From: Burhinus oedicnemus
Lineage: Eukaryota > Chordata > Aves > Charadriiformes > Burhinidae
Assembly (NCBI GenBank): GCA_008921705.1
Contig: VFFE01007128.1
Span: 1,550,035-1,614,034 of the forward strand
DNA length: 64,000 bases
Direction of reading: 5' to 3'
Notes under the pieces: generated by a model
Told to the model about the DNA's origin: nothing
Databases searched by the model: none
What the model saw: only the letters and a program-made list of their open reading frames with translations
Position numbers and translations under genes: made by a program
Shown here: positions 1-10,964 of the stretch, in pieces
Numbering within the stretch: the stretch's first letter is position 1
Layout: each line of letters starts with the position of its first letter

Positions 1-1347
1 CTTGCTCTAAAGCCATATGAAGCAGAAGCAGCAAGCAGTGACGCCTTTCTTCTTCCAAGTGCCAATAATACATGGAAGTCAAATTAAACAGTTATTTTAC
101 ATTCTTCTTGTCCTAAGCCTCACTATCCTAACCTGAAGCATTCTAGAAAGAGATTGTGGGCTTCTTTCTTGGGAGAAAAAGGAGAAACTTCTTTTTGGAA
201 GAGAATGAGGGTGACTTCTTTATATGCAGAAGCCAAAAAGAAAACATCTGGATGTGGCATGTACTAATGTTCAGACTTACCACCTACAGGAGTGCTTGCC
301 TACTTCAGGCAAAACCTTTGCGATTGACAGGATACCTCCACATCCTGCTAACTGAGAAGGAAGGAAAAAGAGCAGGGGAATTGGAACTGGTTTCCCACAG
401 GCAAGGCAAACAGCAGGAACTTCAGAGAACAACACGCATGTCACAGCATTATGTATATGTAGAGCTACTAACTATCCAATATCACTCCTTAGCTTATCCC
501 TTGTACACTAGGGATTTATTTTCCCCTTAACTTCTGCAGTTTTCAAGTTTATAGCTTTATAGGAATAGATTTTAAAAGAAAAAAAGTGCCAAAATTATTC
601 ACATGAAAACAAAGATTATTGGTTTTCACTCTGTAAGTGGTTAAGCAGTAGTGGATGTGCAGCACATGATATCATTCATTCTAACTGCTACTTCACCTAT
701 TAATTAACATTGCTAAAATGTATAGATGGAGCCGTAAGGACCCCAATACTCTGTTACATTGGTGCACTGAAGCAAAAAAATCTAGAGCTAAGCAAAATAC
801 AACCCAGACAGGATGCACTGTTAGGCTGTATTATCAAACATTTACCAGCTGAGTCTACTAGCTGTGCTCACCTAAGCAGTACTGCTGGAACTTCTGAAAA
901 GAGATCATTTGTGTAAACATGGGTGGCAGAACTAAACCCTTTGCGGTAACCAATTTTTTATTTTTTTTTCCTTCTTTACCTTTGTTCAGCTACCTTGTTT
1001 GTTTCCACTCCTTCTCAAATGATCAGTGTCACATTTTCCATTCTCTCTACCAAATTTTGTCATTTCAATGACACTGATACCTCACCTTAAAAAGATTTAT
1101 CCTGCAGACTACGGTTTTATAATAGGACTGTAGATATCAACCAAGCCATATGGATGTCAGTGGGTATTTTCAGTGCTCACACTGCAATTTTTTATTTTCC
1201 AAATGTAACGTGTAGCTTCCTATCATTACTCTAAACAGACAGAACATCTGCTCAATGTGCTTTATATACTGGAAAGAAAAAAGGAATTATATATTGGACT
1301 CTACATATAAGAATATTAGATTTACAAAACATGTAACTGGTACAAAC
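1..1347 (-). other. DNER: DNER intron 8 (partial)
   Basis: AT-rich intronic sequence downstream of exon 8 in gene order, with no recognisable exon, RNA gene or mobile element. A 10-bp inverted repeat (ATCAGTGTCA at 1022-1031 and TGACACTGAT at 1069-1078) is the only structure noticed. Short open frames at 156-530 and 710-916 show no protein family resemblance and are taken as chance. Confidence 0.85.
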
Positions 1348-1572
1348 CAGGGATACAGAGGCATTTGTAGCTGGTTCCAACACTGCGACAAATGCCATGT
1401 GCACAAGGATTCAGAGCGCAGAAGTCAATCAGCTGAGCACATGTAGGTCCTGTAAATCCAGGACTACAACTGCAGGAGAAGGCAAGTCTATCTGCATAAC
1501 AGGTTCCATTGTTCTGGCAGGGCGATGACGCACAAGGGTCTATTTTGTCTTCACAAGAGGTTCCTAAAAACC
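1348..1572 (-). CDS. DNER: DNER exon 8: end of EGF5, EGF6 and most of EGF7
   Basis: This 225-nt exon is symmetric, phase 1 at both ends. It reads (G)FLGTSCEDKIDPCASSPC, QNNGTCYADRLAFSC, SCSPGFTGPTCAQLIDFC, ALNPCAHGICRSVGTS and YKCLCIPG. It closes EGF5, encodes EGF6 completely (DPCASSPC to GFTGPTC), and starts EGF7 (IDFCALNPC to YKCLC). The acceptor used is TTTTAG/GGTTTTTAG; a second AG lies nine bases further in, also in frame (see findings). The donor is CCTG/GTTTGT, weaker than the other donors here because positions +3 and +4 are both T. NGT is an N-glycosylation sequon. The rest of EGF7 and later modules lie below position 1. Confidence 0.95.
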
Positions 1573-2824
1573 CTAAAAGAAGTAAATGGTTTTGATAAAT
1601 AAACATTCTGGTATACATACAATTTTAATAACTAAAGCAAGTTAAAAGTAAGCCATTGACATATCTATCCAATTTTTTTTATTCTATGAAAATTACAAAG
1701 ATAAAGACTTTCTATATATATTAAACTCTAATTTACCCATTAACATGCTATGATACAAGATGTTTCAAGTAGAATCATACTATCATATGATTAAGGCAGT
1801 GAAGTGCAAAAATATTGAATTTGACAGTGCTTATCCACTTTACGAAATGTATCTGGCTAGAAAAGCAGAAGACATTTTCTAAAGATCAGGAACAGACTAG
1901 CCTGGAAAAGAAAGAAAAGCCAAAACTGACCTTTTTTTTCATTTTTCTTAATGCGTATTTAATCAGAAAGACAGAAAAACAAATTAAAACAAACAAACAA
2001 AAAAAACAACAGCAACAACAAAACCCACAAAACACAAACTGTGCCCAATGGTGAGATAAAGAATCAAGATGGAGTAGATGTCTCTGTTATATAGCAGCCT
2101 GCCAACAACTCGGGGCATAAAAACAATGACAGGTGACATTTTCGATTAACACTCAATATTGAAATCTTATCCCTGATAGAATGAAGCAGATTTTGGGCCT
2201 TACTTCTATAGTTTTTGTATCTATAAAGTCTTGCTGCTGGATTAAAAGCAGATGATGTATCAGAACTGAACCCCTATATTGTATAAAACTTATGATGAAT
2301 ACCAAAAGTGAGACCAAATACTACATTCAATACATAATTTACAGCATCTCATTATCTTTTACTGACTCAGCAAATCTTTTTGTACTAAACAATGACATTC
2401 CACATTTCAAGCAAGGTACAATTCATCCGGAAATAGTTTTCAGTTAATTTTGACAGATGTGTTACTTTCGGGGCATTTTGATTTTCTTTCTAATTATTCA
2501 TGATTCACATTCAGGTAAGTTAAACTGTAACTTTGTTTAACTGTAATTCTAGCACCGTAATCATGGGTAGCAAGACAGGAGTTGGCATTTCTGAAAACAA
2601 GTGCATAAGAAATAGATTAATTTACATTTTAAAGCATAACCAAAAACCCCCAAACATTTACTAAAATGTTTAAATTCTATAGTTTACTCTTGATTGATTA
2701 AATTTGTTGAAAACCTGGTCCAGAAAGATCTAGTGAACTGAGCACTGTCAACTTGACTGAGCTCCAAGACTTGAAGAGTGAGTGAGGGCTGAGATAATCA
2801 GCCTAAAGATGTCAAAGTTTCCAG

Positions 2825-2845
2825 CACACACACACACACACACCA
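2825..2845. repeat. CA dinucleotide microsatellite
   Basis: A run of about ten CA units, following CCAG and ending CACACCAG. Confidence 0.95.
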
Positions 2846-5619
2846 GAAAAAGAGGAGACCGGCAATTAATTTTAAATATCCTAAAAGCTTCCTCAAGGAG
2901 ACAAACTCCATCTTTTATAGATCCACAAAAGCTCAGTGAACTCCATCAGAAAAAGAGGGAAATGGATATTAAACAAAGATGAGTAACCCACACAAAGTGT
3001 ACTACTGGGATCTACTCAGAGAATTAACAAAACTTAGATTATTGTAACTAAGAAAAAGATGGAAAGGCCACAACCATCCCATGAGTTCCAGACAAGACTA
3101 GCATATTCTTGGGCACTGTTGGCAGCAGGATTTTAGGAGCATCCTCAAAATATTAGGTCCTGGACAAATGACTTAAAAAGCCATGTTTCCCTTATATGTT
3201 CATAAATCTTACGCCAGAGCTATGGAATGAAAAACAAAGGAAAAATAATCCAATTTAAAAAAAAAAAGTGATGAAAAAAAGAAACAACCTACAGATTGAA
3301 CTTTTAACAGTTTAGTTCCGTAAGTAACTCAGCGATAGACCAGGAAAGAAAAGCAGGTCTGGCAGGGCACAGGCAAAGACCATGCAAGAGCCTTCTGCCC
3401 TCTCCATTTTGCTGTCCTGTGGCTCAGATTGCTTCATGGGCTTTATCCGAACCACCTGCACACCAGTGTTGAAGAAGGAGAGCTTAAAAACAGATACTGT
3501 GGAATCGTGTATTAGAGGTCCCTCCTGTAGATGATAACTGCATAACCATCAGAAACTGAAAAGAACGGAAACCCTAAAATCAAGAATCTAATTCCAGCAA
3601 TGGTTTGCTGACAAATGAAAAAAGCCTGTACTGTTATCATAAAATCCCAGACAGATTTAAAAGAATCTGCAAGGACTTTTAACTATTACCAGGAGGAGAT
3701 CAGCCAATAAGTCTGATGAAATCTCTACACTAACTCTGAAACCTGATTAAAAAGGATCAGGGAGATCTGAGGTCACACAATGACACTAATGCCGCTTCAC
3801 TACAACCTTTGCAATAATCTTCCCTACAAAGAGAAGCTTACTGGCAGATGGCTAATGTTGCAAGTGACAAAGCACTGCAAGAACATATGCAGGTTTAAAA
3901 TACATTAAAACATGTTGCCCTTGTGCTATCTTTGACTGCGCTGTGAAATGTGGTTAGTTGACTCTGGAAGTTTAAATCTTATGTATGAGTTAAATATCCG
4001 AAAATACTCAAAGCAGAAGTAGTTACACATCTGAATTGAAGATCTATTATTTTGGCATTTCTGAATGTACATTTAAGTCCACATCAATAAAATTGTTAAA
4101 AACAAATAATGCAATTAATAAATTTAAAAATCAAATTCAGAGGTGTATTGATTGAAAACAGAATCAATTGCTGGAGAAAAAAAAAAAAAAGTCAGGATTA
4201 TTTATCTACAAGTAAATATCCCCTGAACTGTTCTTCAGCCAGCTAACACAAATCCAGCCCTGCATCTAGGTCATTATTAGTGTAACAAGGACGTGGCTGA
4301 AATGTAAAGACTACTGGTGATTTGAAAGGTCTGAATGCAAAATTTAGCAAAGGGATAATGCAGAAGGTAAAGAGGAAAGGTAATATTAGAAAAGATTTAT
4401 ACTGTTAAAAACCACAATACAATATTAGTGCTTACATGAATTAGACCTTTTGGCTAGTTGTCAAGAAGAATAAAAGTATTAAGTCAGGTGATAGTCTTCA
4501 TATATTGCTCCAGTCCTCCAGGGCAGCGATAGAAACTAGATCAGAAAATGTTTTTAGAGATAGAAAAGCTCTGGATAAAAGCCAGATTTCTCATCATGGT
4601 GGGATTTTAATTACTTGGCTATTGAAAGCAAGAGAGTCATGTACAAATCAAGGAAGTAAAACATTTTCTGAAGATACTGTACAACTGCTTTTTATACAGT
4701 CTGTGGAACAACCAACTTGCCTGAATGTTACTTTAGACCTAATTCCAAGAACTACACAAATGTGAAAAATCAAGCCTGTGAATTGCTAGGGCTAGGGATT
4801 ACAAAACCTTTAGATTTGAAATACAGGGATAAATACTAAAAGAAATATGGGCAATTTATTATTTTCCCTAGAAAATTGTTTAATGAGGAAATACAAGATG
4901 TCTGATGGATTTTCACTGGAATTCTGTAAAGGGCAAAAAAAGATACTCATCATAAGAAAACAAGAAAACATTAAAATGTAATTGTAAGATTTTGATTGAA
5001 ATTCACCCTAGCTAAGTCTTAACAGATAAGAGCAGAGGATAAACTCATTAAAGCATTAAGGAAAAGTCTATTAAAAATATGAAGAATTTGGGAAGATGCC
5101 AGGTAAAAACATTAGATTAACAGAAAGTACTAGAAACTAAACAGCCATAAAAATTTTTAATTAACAACAAAATGTTCTTCAGGTAAATTAAACTCTCTTA
5201 TGGCAATATGAAGAATTCTGCATTCGCTAATCACCAGTAACCTTGGGAAAACTTCCATATGCAACAGCTGCGTGACCTAGTTTCCAGAAACCAAGATAAT
5301 AAATAGGTTTATTGTACACAAACCTAAAGGAGTTAGAATCAGATCTGCAAGATATAATATAGGAAAAGGCTTTTACATGAACAATGAAGCCCAGAGAAAG
5401 TGAAGACCTTGAAATTTAAACAACTCTTAATCCAGGCAAATAACTTCTGTTCTCCCAGTCAATTAAAATTCATGGTGACTGTGCATTTTCTAGCTGCTAT
5501 TGCAAATCAACACATATGAATCACAACTTAGCATCTTCTATAGCTGTCAAACTTTATTTTTTAAACTACAGAAACCACAATAACAGTGTTTATAAACTTG
5601 CTGCTTTCCAGTATTTCCA

Positions 5620-5639
5620 GAAATACCTGCAGGTATTTC
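5620..5639. repeat. 20-bp perfect palindrome
   Basis: GAAATACCTGCAGGTATTTC equals its own reverse complement. A third related arm GTATTT lies just upstream at 5611-5616, so alternative pairings exist. Confidence 0.93.
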
Positions 5640-7307
5640 AGGGCACTTTTGCTCAATGTGTTGCCTAGCTGTACTTACCTCAGCTAGTCAAATCAAACTG
5701 TCAATAGTAAAATAAAATCAGTCCTGAAATGTGAATTTCAAGTAATCTAGATGTTAGACTCCTAATCATAACATTGTTTTCTCTCTATCTCCTTCTACAG
5801 GATGGCTATGAAATCCATTATTGCTGAGGAGTATTTTTCAAAAAATATATTAATCTGAATTAAAAGATTTCTGCCACTTCTCGCAGAACAGGTGAGCTCA
5901 GCATAGAGAAAGTAGCAAAATCTCAAGAATCAAAGCCAGTTTCATGTTGTTAGCCAGCTGAATGCTTGCTATTTTTATCAAAGATTAATGTCTTCCTGTA
6001 ACACTGAATGCAGTTCATCTGTACACATCATCAGGACATTAAAATTGCGTGTAACAGAACATCAGAAACATCTTGCAACAGAAGTTTATTTCTTTGTTAT
6101 GATAACTGATCTGCACTTTGCTCACTATTATCTGGTTTTGTTCAAAACTATTTTCCACTACCAATGTATTTTAATAGTATCTTATGAGCAAAATTAGCCA
6201 AGGCCCTCCAAATGTTTAAAATATGTAAAATACATATACACACAAGTACCAAATCTTTGATTCTATCAATTGTACAAAATTTGCATGTGTAAGGAACAGA
6301 TTGGTGAAACTTGCATTTCCTCATCACATGATCAGACCATTTCCATACACTTTTTTTGTTTTAACTTTTAACAAATATTTCAGTGACTTTAATAGCTATG
6401 TAAACAAGGATAAGTAGTTTCTCCATCATTAAAACGTTTACTGTAATTACATTTGCTTATTCCAACCAGTCTTTTGTATTATCTGTATATTGAATTCCAC
6501 TTCAGGGTGCTTTGGGAATGTACATAATTTCTCAGTGATCTAAAGAAAATGAAGTAACCAAATTTATAAAATGATGAGCCATACCTCGAATAAAATGAAT
6601 TAATATTACTGTCAATTACAGTACTATGTTACACATTACTAACTGAAAGAAAATCGGAGGAGATATTTAAAAGTGGCATGGATATTTATGGAATCATTCT
6701 GAATATAAATTTCAAATATCCCTGTTCACGTTGACAGATATTTACTGGATGTAGGTTTTTAGAATGTCTAGAAATTTCTTTGCATGATCATTTGAAGGTA
6801 ATATTGGCTAAATGTATGTTTATTATAATGAAATTTCAAAGATGATCGAAGATCCCTACCCCACTGTAAGTAAAACATCCCAAACATCCTCTTCATAATA
6901 ATAGAGTCAAAATTTTGAACAAATTATTGAGTCCTTAGTATTGCTTAAGTTTCTCCATTATGAATTTGAGTATAAAATCAGATTTTCTCTTTAACAAAAG
7001 TTGACTCAGCAACTTCAGATAGCAGTTTATTTTCTGACATATTTTGGACATTAAAATCTACATCACACAGAAAATGGAATCTGCAAGCATAAAGAAATTT
7101 TCTTTATTAAAGGACTCCTAAGACAGTAAAATTGTCTCAAGAATAATTATGAAATGCTCATTTCTGATCTAGGCTGCTTTTTCAGTGCCTCAGATCTCAC
7201 CTTCTGTAAGTTATCGCACTGTTCTTCATGAACAACAGATCTCATTTGTAAAAGAAATGCACGGTCTCGGTATCGTTCCTCATTGTTCCCATCTCATTCC
7301 TTTTTCT

Positions 7308-7345
7308 GCCATCTTTTTCTTTTCCCGCCATCTTTTTCTTTTCCC
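7308..7345. repeat. Tandem duplication, 19-bp unit
   Basis: GCCATCTTTTTCTTTTCCC occurs twice head to tail without mismatch, within a pyrimidine-rich stretch. Probably replication slippage. Confidence 0.92.
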
Positions 7346-8699
7346 TTTGTGATACTTTCCATCTTCTCTTATCCTTTGCTGGCTAATCACATTATATTTC
7401 CAGTATTTTAGTTTTTACACCTATATAAGCTCCTTGGCTACCTTCCCCCCACTGTGCTGAATTAGCACTATAGAAAGAAAGGCCTCGTCTCAACAAGCAG
7501 TTACTATTAAGCACAGCAGGAGAATAGCAGCAGAGCAGAGACCTCACTTAAATTAGAAACCTATCATGGGGTTTTGGTAGGGTTTTTTTTAATGGAAAAT
7601 TTGAGGACATGCTAAAAGTAGTAAAACTGCAAGTGACTGCATCTGCAATTTTCAATTAACTATCCTTTGTGGTATCTACAAAAATAAGCAAATCTCTTCA
7701 AAACCCAAACAAAAGCTCTCTAAATATGCCTCTATGAGAGGATAATACCTCAAAAGAAGAAAGAAGAATCACGGGAAAGGCAGTCATTAGTAAATTTAGA
7801 CAACGTATTTTGTTATATAGACAATATCTTTTGTTAAACCCTCCTTTCTTTCCCTCCACAAAACATCCAAATTCCTGAGCTCATTGGCATCAGTAGATAT
7901 TCCAGAACAAGATGGAAAAGCAAGACCTTATTACCTACAATGTCCATTAGGCTACTCCATAGCAGTAGCACTGGCCCTTGCAGAGACACTGTGTCACTTC
8001 TGCACCAACGCTCTCCCCTCCTTATGGTGAGGACATGAGTAGGAAGCACAGCTACATAACCTCACGGGAAGCATTCGCTCTTTGAAACAACAGTAATTAT
8101 TAGGGAGTCAGGGAGAACCTTTGGGCTACTGTTGAGTTACCACAGGCTCACTCAAGAGAAGCAACCATGGACACAAGATGGCATTTGTTCCTGCAAACCT
8201 AAGAATCATTTTGACACATCCAAGGGACTGAGAATCAGACATGGTGCATACAACACTATTCTTTCTCGGGCAAATAATCCTGGGCAGTCCAGACAGTGAT
8301 TCCTGAAACTTTCTATCCCCTCCACAGGCTTTTTCTACCTTGGAAATAACACAGGTCAATGTACGAAAACTGATTTTAACAAGAGTTGTAAATGTATTTC
8401 AGTACAATTTTTTTCTTGTGTGGTCCCGGTGCTTTTTGAAAACATTTATACCATGTGAGCATGTTAGACATATAAATAAGCAATCAGAGTAACAGCTCTT
8501 CTCCCAGTTCTATCCTCACTCTGCAACATGGCTGCTCTCAGAAACACAGAAATGATACTGGGAGACTAGAACTGGTAACTCTGCACAGAAAGTTTCAAAA
8601 GGGTAACCCAAAAAGCATCTCTGCCTATCAACAAAGTCTCTGAACAGAGAGGTACTTCTTGAAGTTGCTAAGTAATTTTTTTTCTTTCCTCTAGAAGGG

Positions 8700-9160
8700 T
8701 CAAAAAAGCACATTGTTTCTTTAAGGAAAAACCAAAAAACATAGAAAACCTCAAGACCCCAAGCAGAAAAGCAGCACAGGTTTGTAAAATGTAATAAGAA
8801 GTGCCAACAAAAAAATACCAGAATACTAAGAAAATGGTACCAACGTGCCCAGAAGGAAAAAGAGCAAAGCATACAGCCTAAATGCTAAGATAGTAGAACG
8901 ACAGTGCCAAAACAAGCCTACTTAAAGCAGAGCACACAACAAAAACAACTGGAAACTTATCAAACACAAATATCGATCAGTGGCAAAGAAAAGAGCAGAA
9001 GACAAATATCCAAGAAACAAAGCAGGCAACAAGACTGCAGGACCAAGCGGCACAACACAGAGATAGGCAAACATGAGTAAAACTGAGAAAAGAGAAGTGC
9101 AAGTGACTTGGTTCTTCTGCAGCAGAAAAGCTGCTACAAGTAAGAACGCTGCACATCAAG
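8700..9160. other. A-rich, T-poor tract
   Basis: The plus strand is strikingly poor in T beside the GC island. In 8941-9060 I count 60 A and 11 T in 120 bases. The gene is transcribed from the minus strand, which gives a mild A excess on the plus strand generally, but this stretch is well beyond its surroundings. No family is recognised. Confidence 0.5.
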
Positions 9161-9239
9161 CAGTGGCACATCAGATAACCTCTCCTTCACTCTCTTTGGA
9201 GAAAACAGCTCTGGAAGGAGATGAAGGGAGGGTTTTCCT

Positions 9240-9600
9240 CTCCTGTGCTTCGGATCTCCCACACGGCACCGGGGAATGGCACAGGGCCCTTGGCACAGCC
9301 AGCCGATGCTCTTGCAAGAGCAGCATCGCTGCCTGTGGCTGTGCCAGGGCCCACGGGCCAGGCGGAGCTGGCAGCCAGCCCCGCTCCATTCACAGGCTAA
9401 TTGCCGCTGGCATGAGCTCCCTGCGCAGGAGAGCACCACAGCCCTGCACAGCAACCCAGGCATAATCGTCTTTCAGCAGGGCACTGAAGAGCTGTGCTAC
9501 CAGCACCGTATCCCAGCCGCAGCACCACAGCACGGGATGGGCGATGCAGCCGTCTAGGGACCTCAGCCCACCAGTAACCCTGTCCCACGGCCAGCGTCTC
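9240..9600. other. CpG-dense GC-rich island of unknown origin
   Basis: About 360 bp rich in G, C and CpG inside an AT-rich intron, with roughly 17 CpGs by eye. It begins around TCCTGTGCTTCGGATCTCCC and fades after GTCCCACGGCCAGCGTCTC. Overlapping long frames on both strands follow from the low stop-codon frequency of such DNA and none resembles a known protein. It could be a CpG island with an internal or antisense promoter, a retroposed GC-rich sequence, or an unrecognised repeat. Confidence 0.6.
9284..9352. other. Two-tier hairpin in the GC island
   Basis: The outer arms are GGGCCCTTGGCACAGCC (9284-9300) and GGCTGTGCCAGGGCCC (9337-9352), complementary except for one bulged T. Between them GATGCTCTTGCAAGAGCAGCATC forms an inner stem with a GC loop and a small bulge. 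The whole can fold into a stem of about 69 nt on either strand. Confidence 0.7.
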
Positions 9601-10850
9601 AAATGGCAGTGGAAGAGAAGTTGAGAGATGGTCAGCGTATTGATTACTAGGTCATCAGGAGCAAGCAATTAAGGTATGCCACACACAAATATGACAGTTC
9701 TAAACCAACCAAAAAGCCCAGTAACTATTTTTCCAAGCATTTATTATTGTAAAGATCGTTTCCTGAAAAGCGTCCTTAAAGATACTTGAATAGATTTCCT
9801 AAGAAAAATGCAAGTAGATTATTGCCCCTCTAAAATCTAATAATTTTCTCACTGAATTTTGCTACTAGTTATAAGGCAAGCAATTTTCAAAATTCTTCCA
9901 AATGCAAGATCTGCACTGCTGTCAAAATGTCAGTGTCTGTGTTTCAACACAGCTGTTAAGTGGGTCACTCATTAAAGCGTAACACTCTAGAAAAGCAAGG
10001 AATCGTTCTAAAGAAATCACAAATAATCTCCATCATTAAGCAAGTGTACATTACCAGAACACTTATCAAAGGCTTCTACCCTTAAAGAAAGCATAAGGTC
10101 CTGACAGAATAAAAACAACATCCACAGACAGAGTAAGAACAGAAATATAATTAGTTCAAGGTTCTAATATTAATTATAAATAACTAAGAGAAGGTTTCAT
10201 AATTGAGAGCTTTCACTCCTGATAATTTTTTTATGAGCAATTTAGGCATCTGCCATTCCTGTCAGTTACGAAAGCATACACTTTAGCATCGTGTCCTCAT
10301 TTCACATAGTTACATTTACAGTGTGTACCAATGAGAATCATTGAAAGGCTTTCATGTAGAGAAAGAAATGAGTCCAAATAGAAAGGAGAACAAATTAAAA
10401 CTTTGGGGGACTGAAATCATTCCTTTAGTTTCAAATTATTGCTCTTACATGCATTTTAGCCAACTGACCCATATGCAGAAATGTGCAAATACTGTAAGGG
10501 AGGCATCTCTTCTCACAGATTTACTGGACAACACCCTAAGTCTCCTCAGATTCACCTTTCTCACCGTGCTGGAGCCTGATTTCTACTGTAGAGGTGCCAG
10601 AGAATGAGAGAGTATTTCTGCACCACATATACACTGAAACACTAAGCTCCTATCATACTTTATATACTATTGTTGATTATACAAAGATTTCTCATCTGTT
10701 TTTGGTTTTTTTCTGCTTACAATTATGGCCTAAGGCACAATTTTAAAAATATTTAAATATAACTATATGAATATAACTGCAAATTTAGACTAAGTCCATC
10801 CCACAAAACACCAGTTTGTATGAGGTACTAGATAGGTCTTTGCTGTTTAC

Positions 10851-10964
10851 CTTCTGGGCACTGACAACTGAATCCATTGACATTGGACGAGCAGGTACCT
10901 CCATTTCGGCATGGCTGCTGGATGCAATGATCAATCTCTGATTGGCACAGCTCTCCAGTGTAAC
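10851..10964 (-). CDS. DNER: DNER exon 7: end of EGF4 and EGF5
   Basis: This 114-nt exon is symmetric, phase 1 at both ends, the usual form for shuffled EGF exons. It reads (G)YTGELCQSEIDHCIQQPC, RNGGTCSSNVNGF and SCQCPEG. It closes EGF4 with YTGELC, then encodes EGF5 up to its fifth cysteine; exon 8 supplies the sixth. The acceptor is TTTTGTAG/GTTACA and the donor is GAAG/GTAAAC. Skipping it would keep the frame (114 is divisible by 3) and fuse the EGF4 start to the EGF5 end, so an isoform lacking it would be structurally tolerable; this is inference only. Confidence 0.95.

Larger units (their letters stand above)
1573..10850 (-). other. DNER: DNER intron 7
   Basis: A 9.3-kb intron. Most is ordinary AT-rich sequence. 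It contains a (CA)n run near 2825, a 14-bp A run near 4176, a 20-bp perfect palindrome at 5620-5639, a 19-bp perfect tandem duplication at 7308-7345, an A-rich T-poor tract around 8700-9160, and a CpG-dense island at about 9240-9600. No CR1 or LTR is recognised in it, which makes the composition change near 9 kb more noticeable. Confidence 0.85.

Noticed and set aside
1022..1078. 10-bp inverted repeat ATCAGTGTCA / TGACACTGAT with a long loop
   Set aside because: Short arms and a 37-nt loop; such pairs are expected by chance in this length of AT-rich DNA.
1322..1618. EGF-like protein that might be EYS, Crumbs, Notch or Delta
   Set aside because: The EGF part alone is ambiguous, but exons 3-5 encode the DNER-specific non-EGF block and the exon frames join without error.
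9073..9668. Overlapping open frames of 60-130 codons on both strands near 9.1-9.7 kb
   Set aside because: They coincide with the GC island, where stop codons are rare, overlap one another on both strands, and show no family motif or splice structure.
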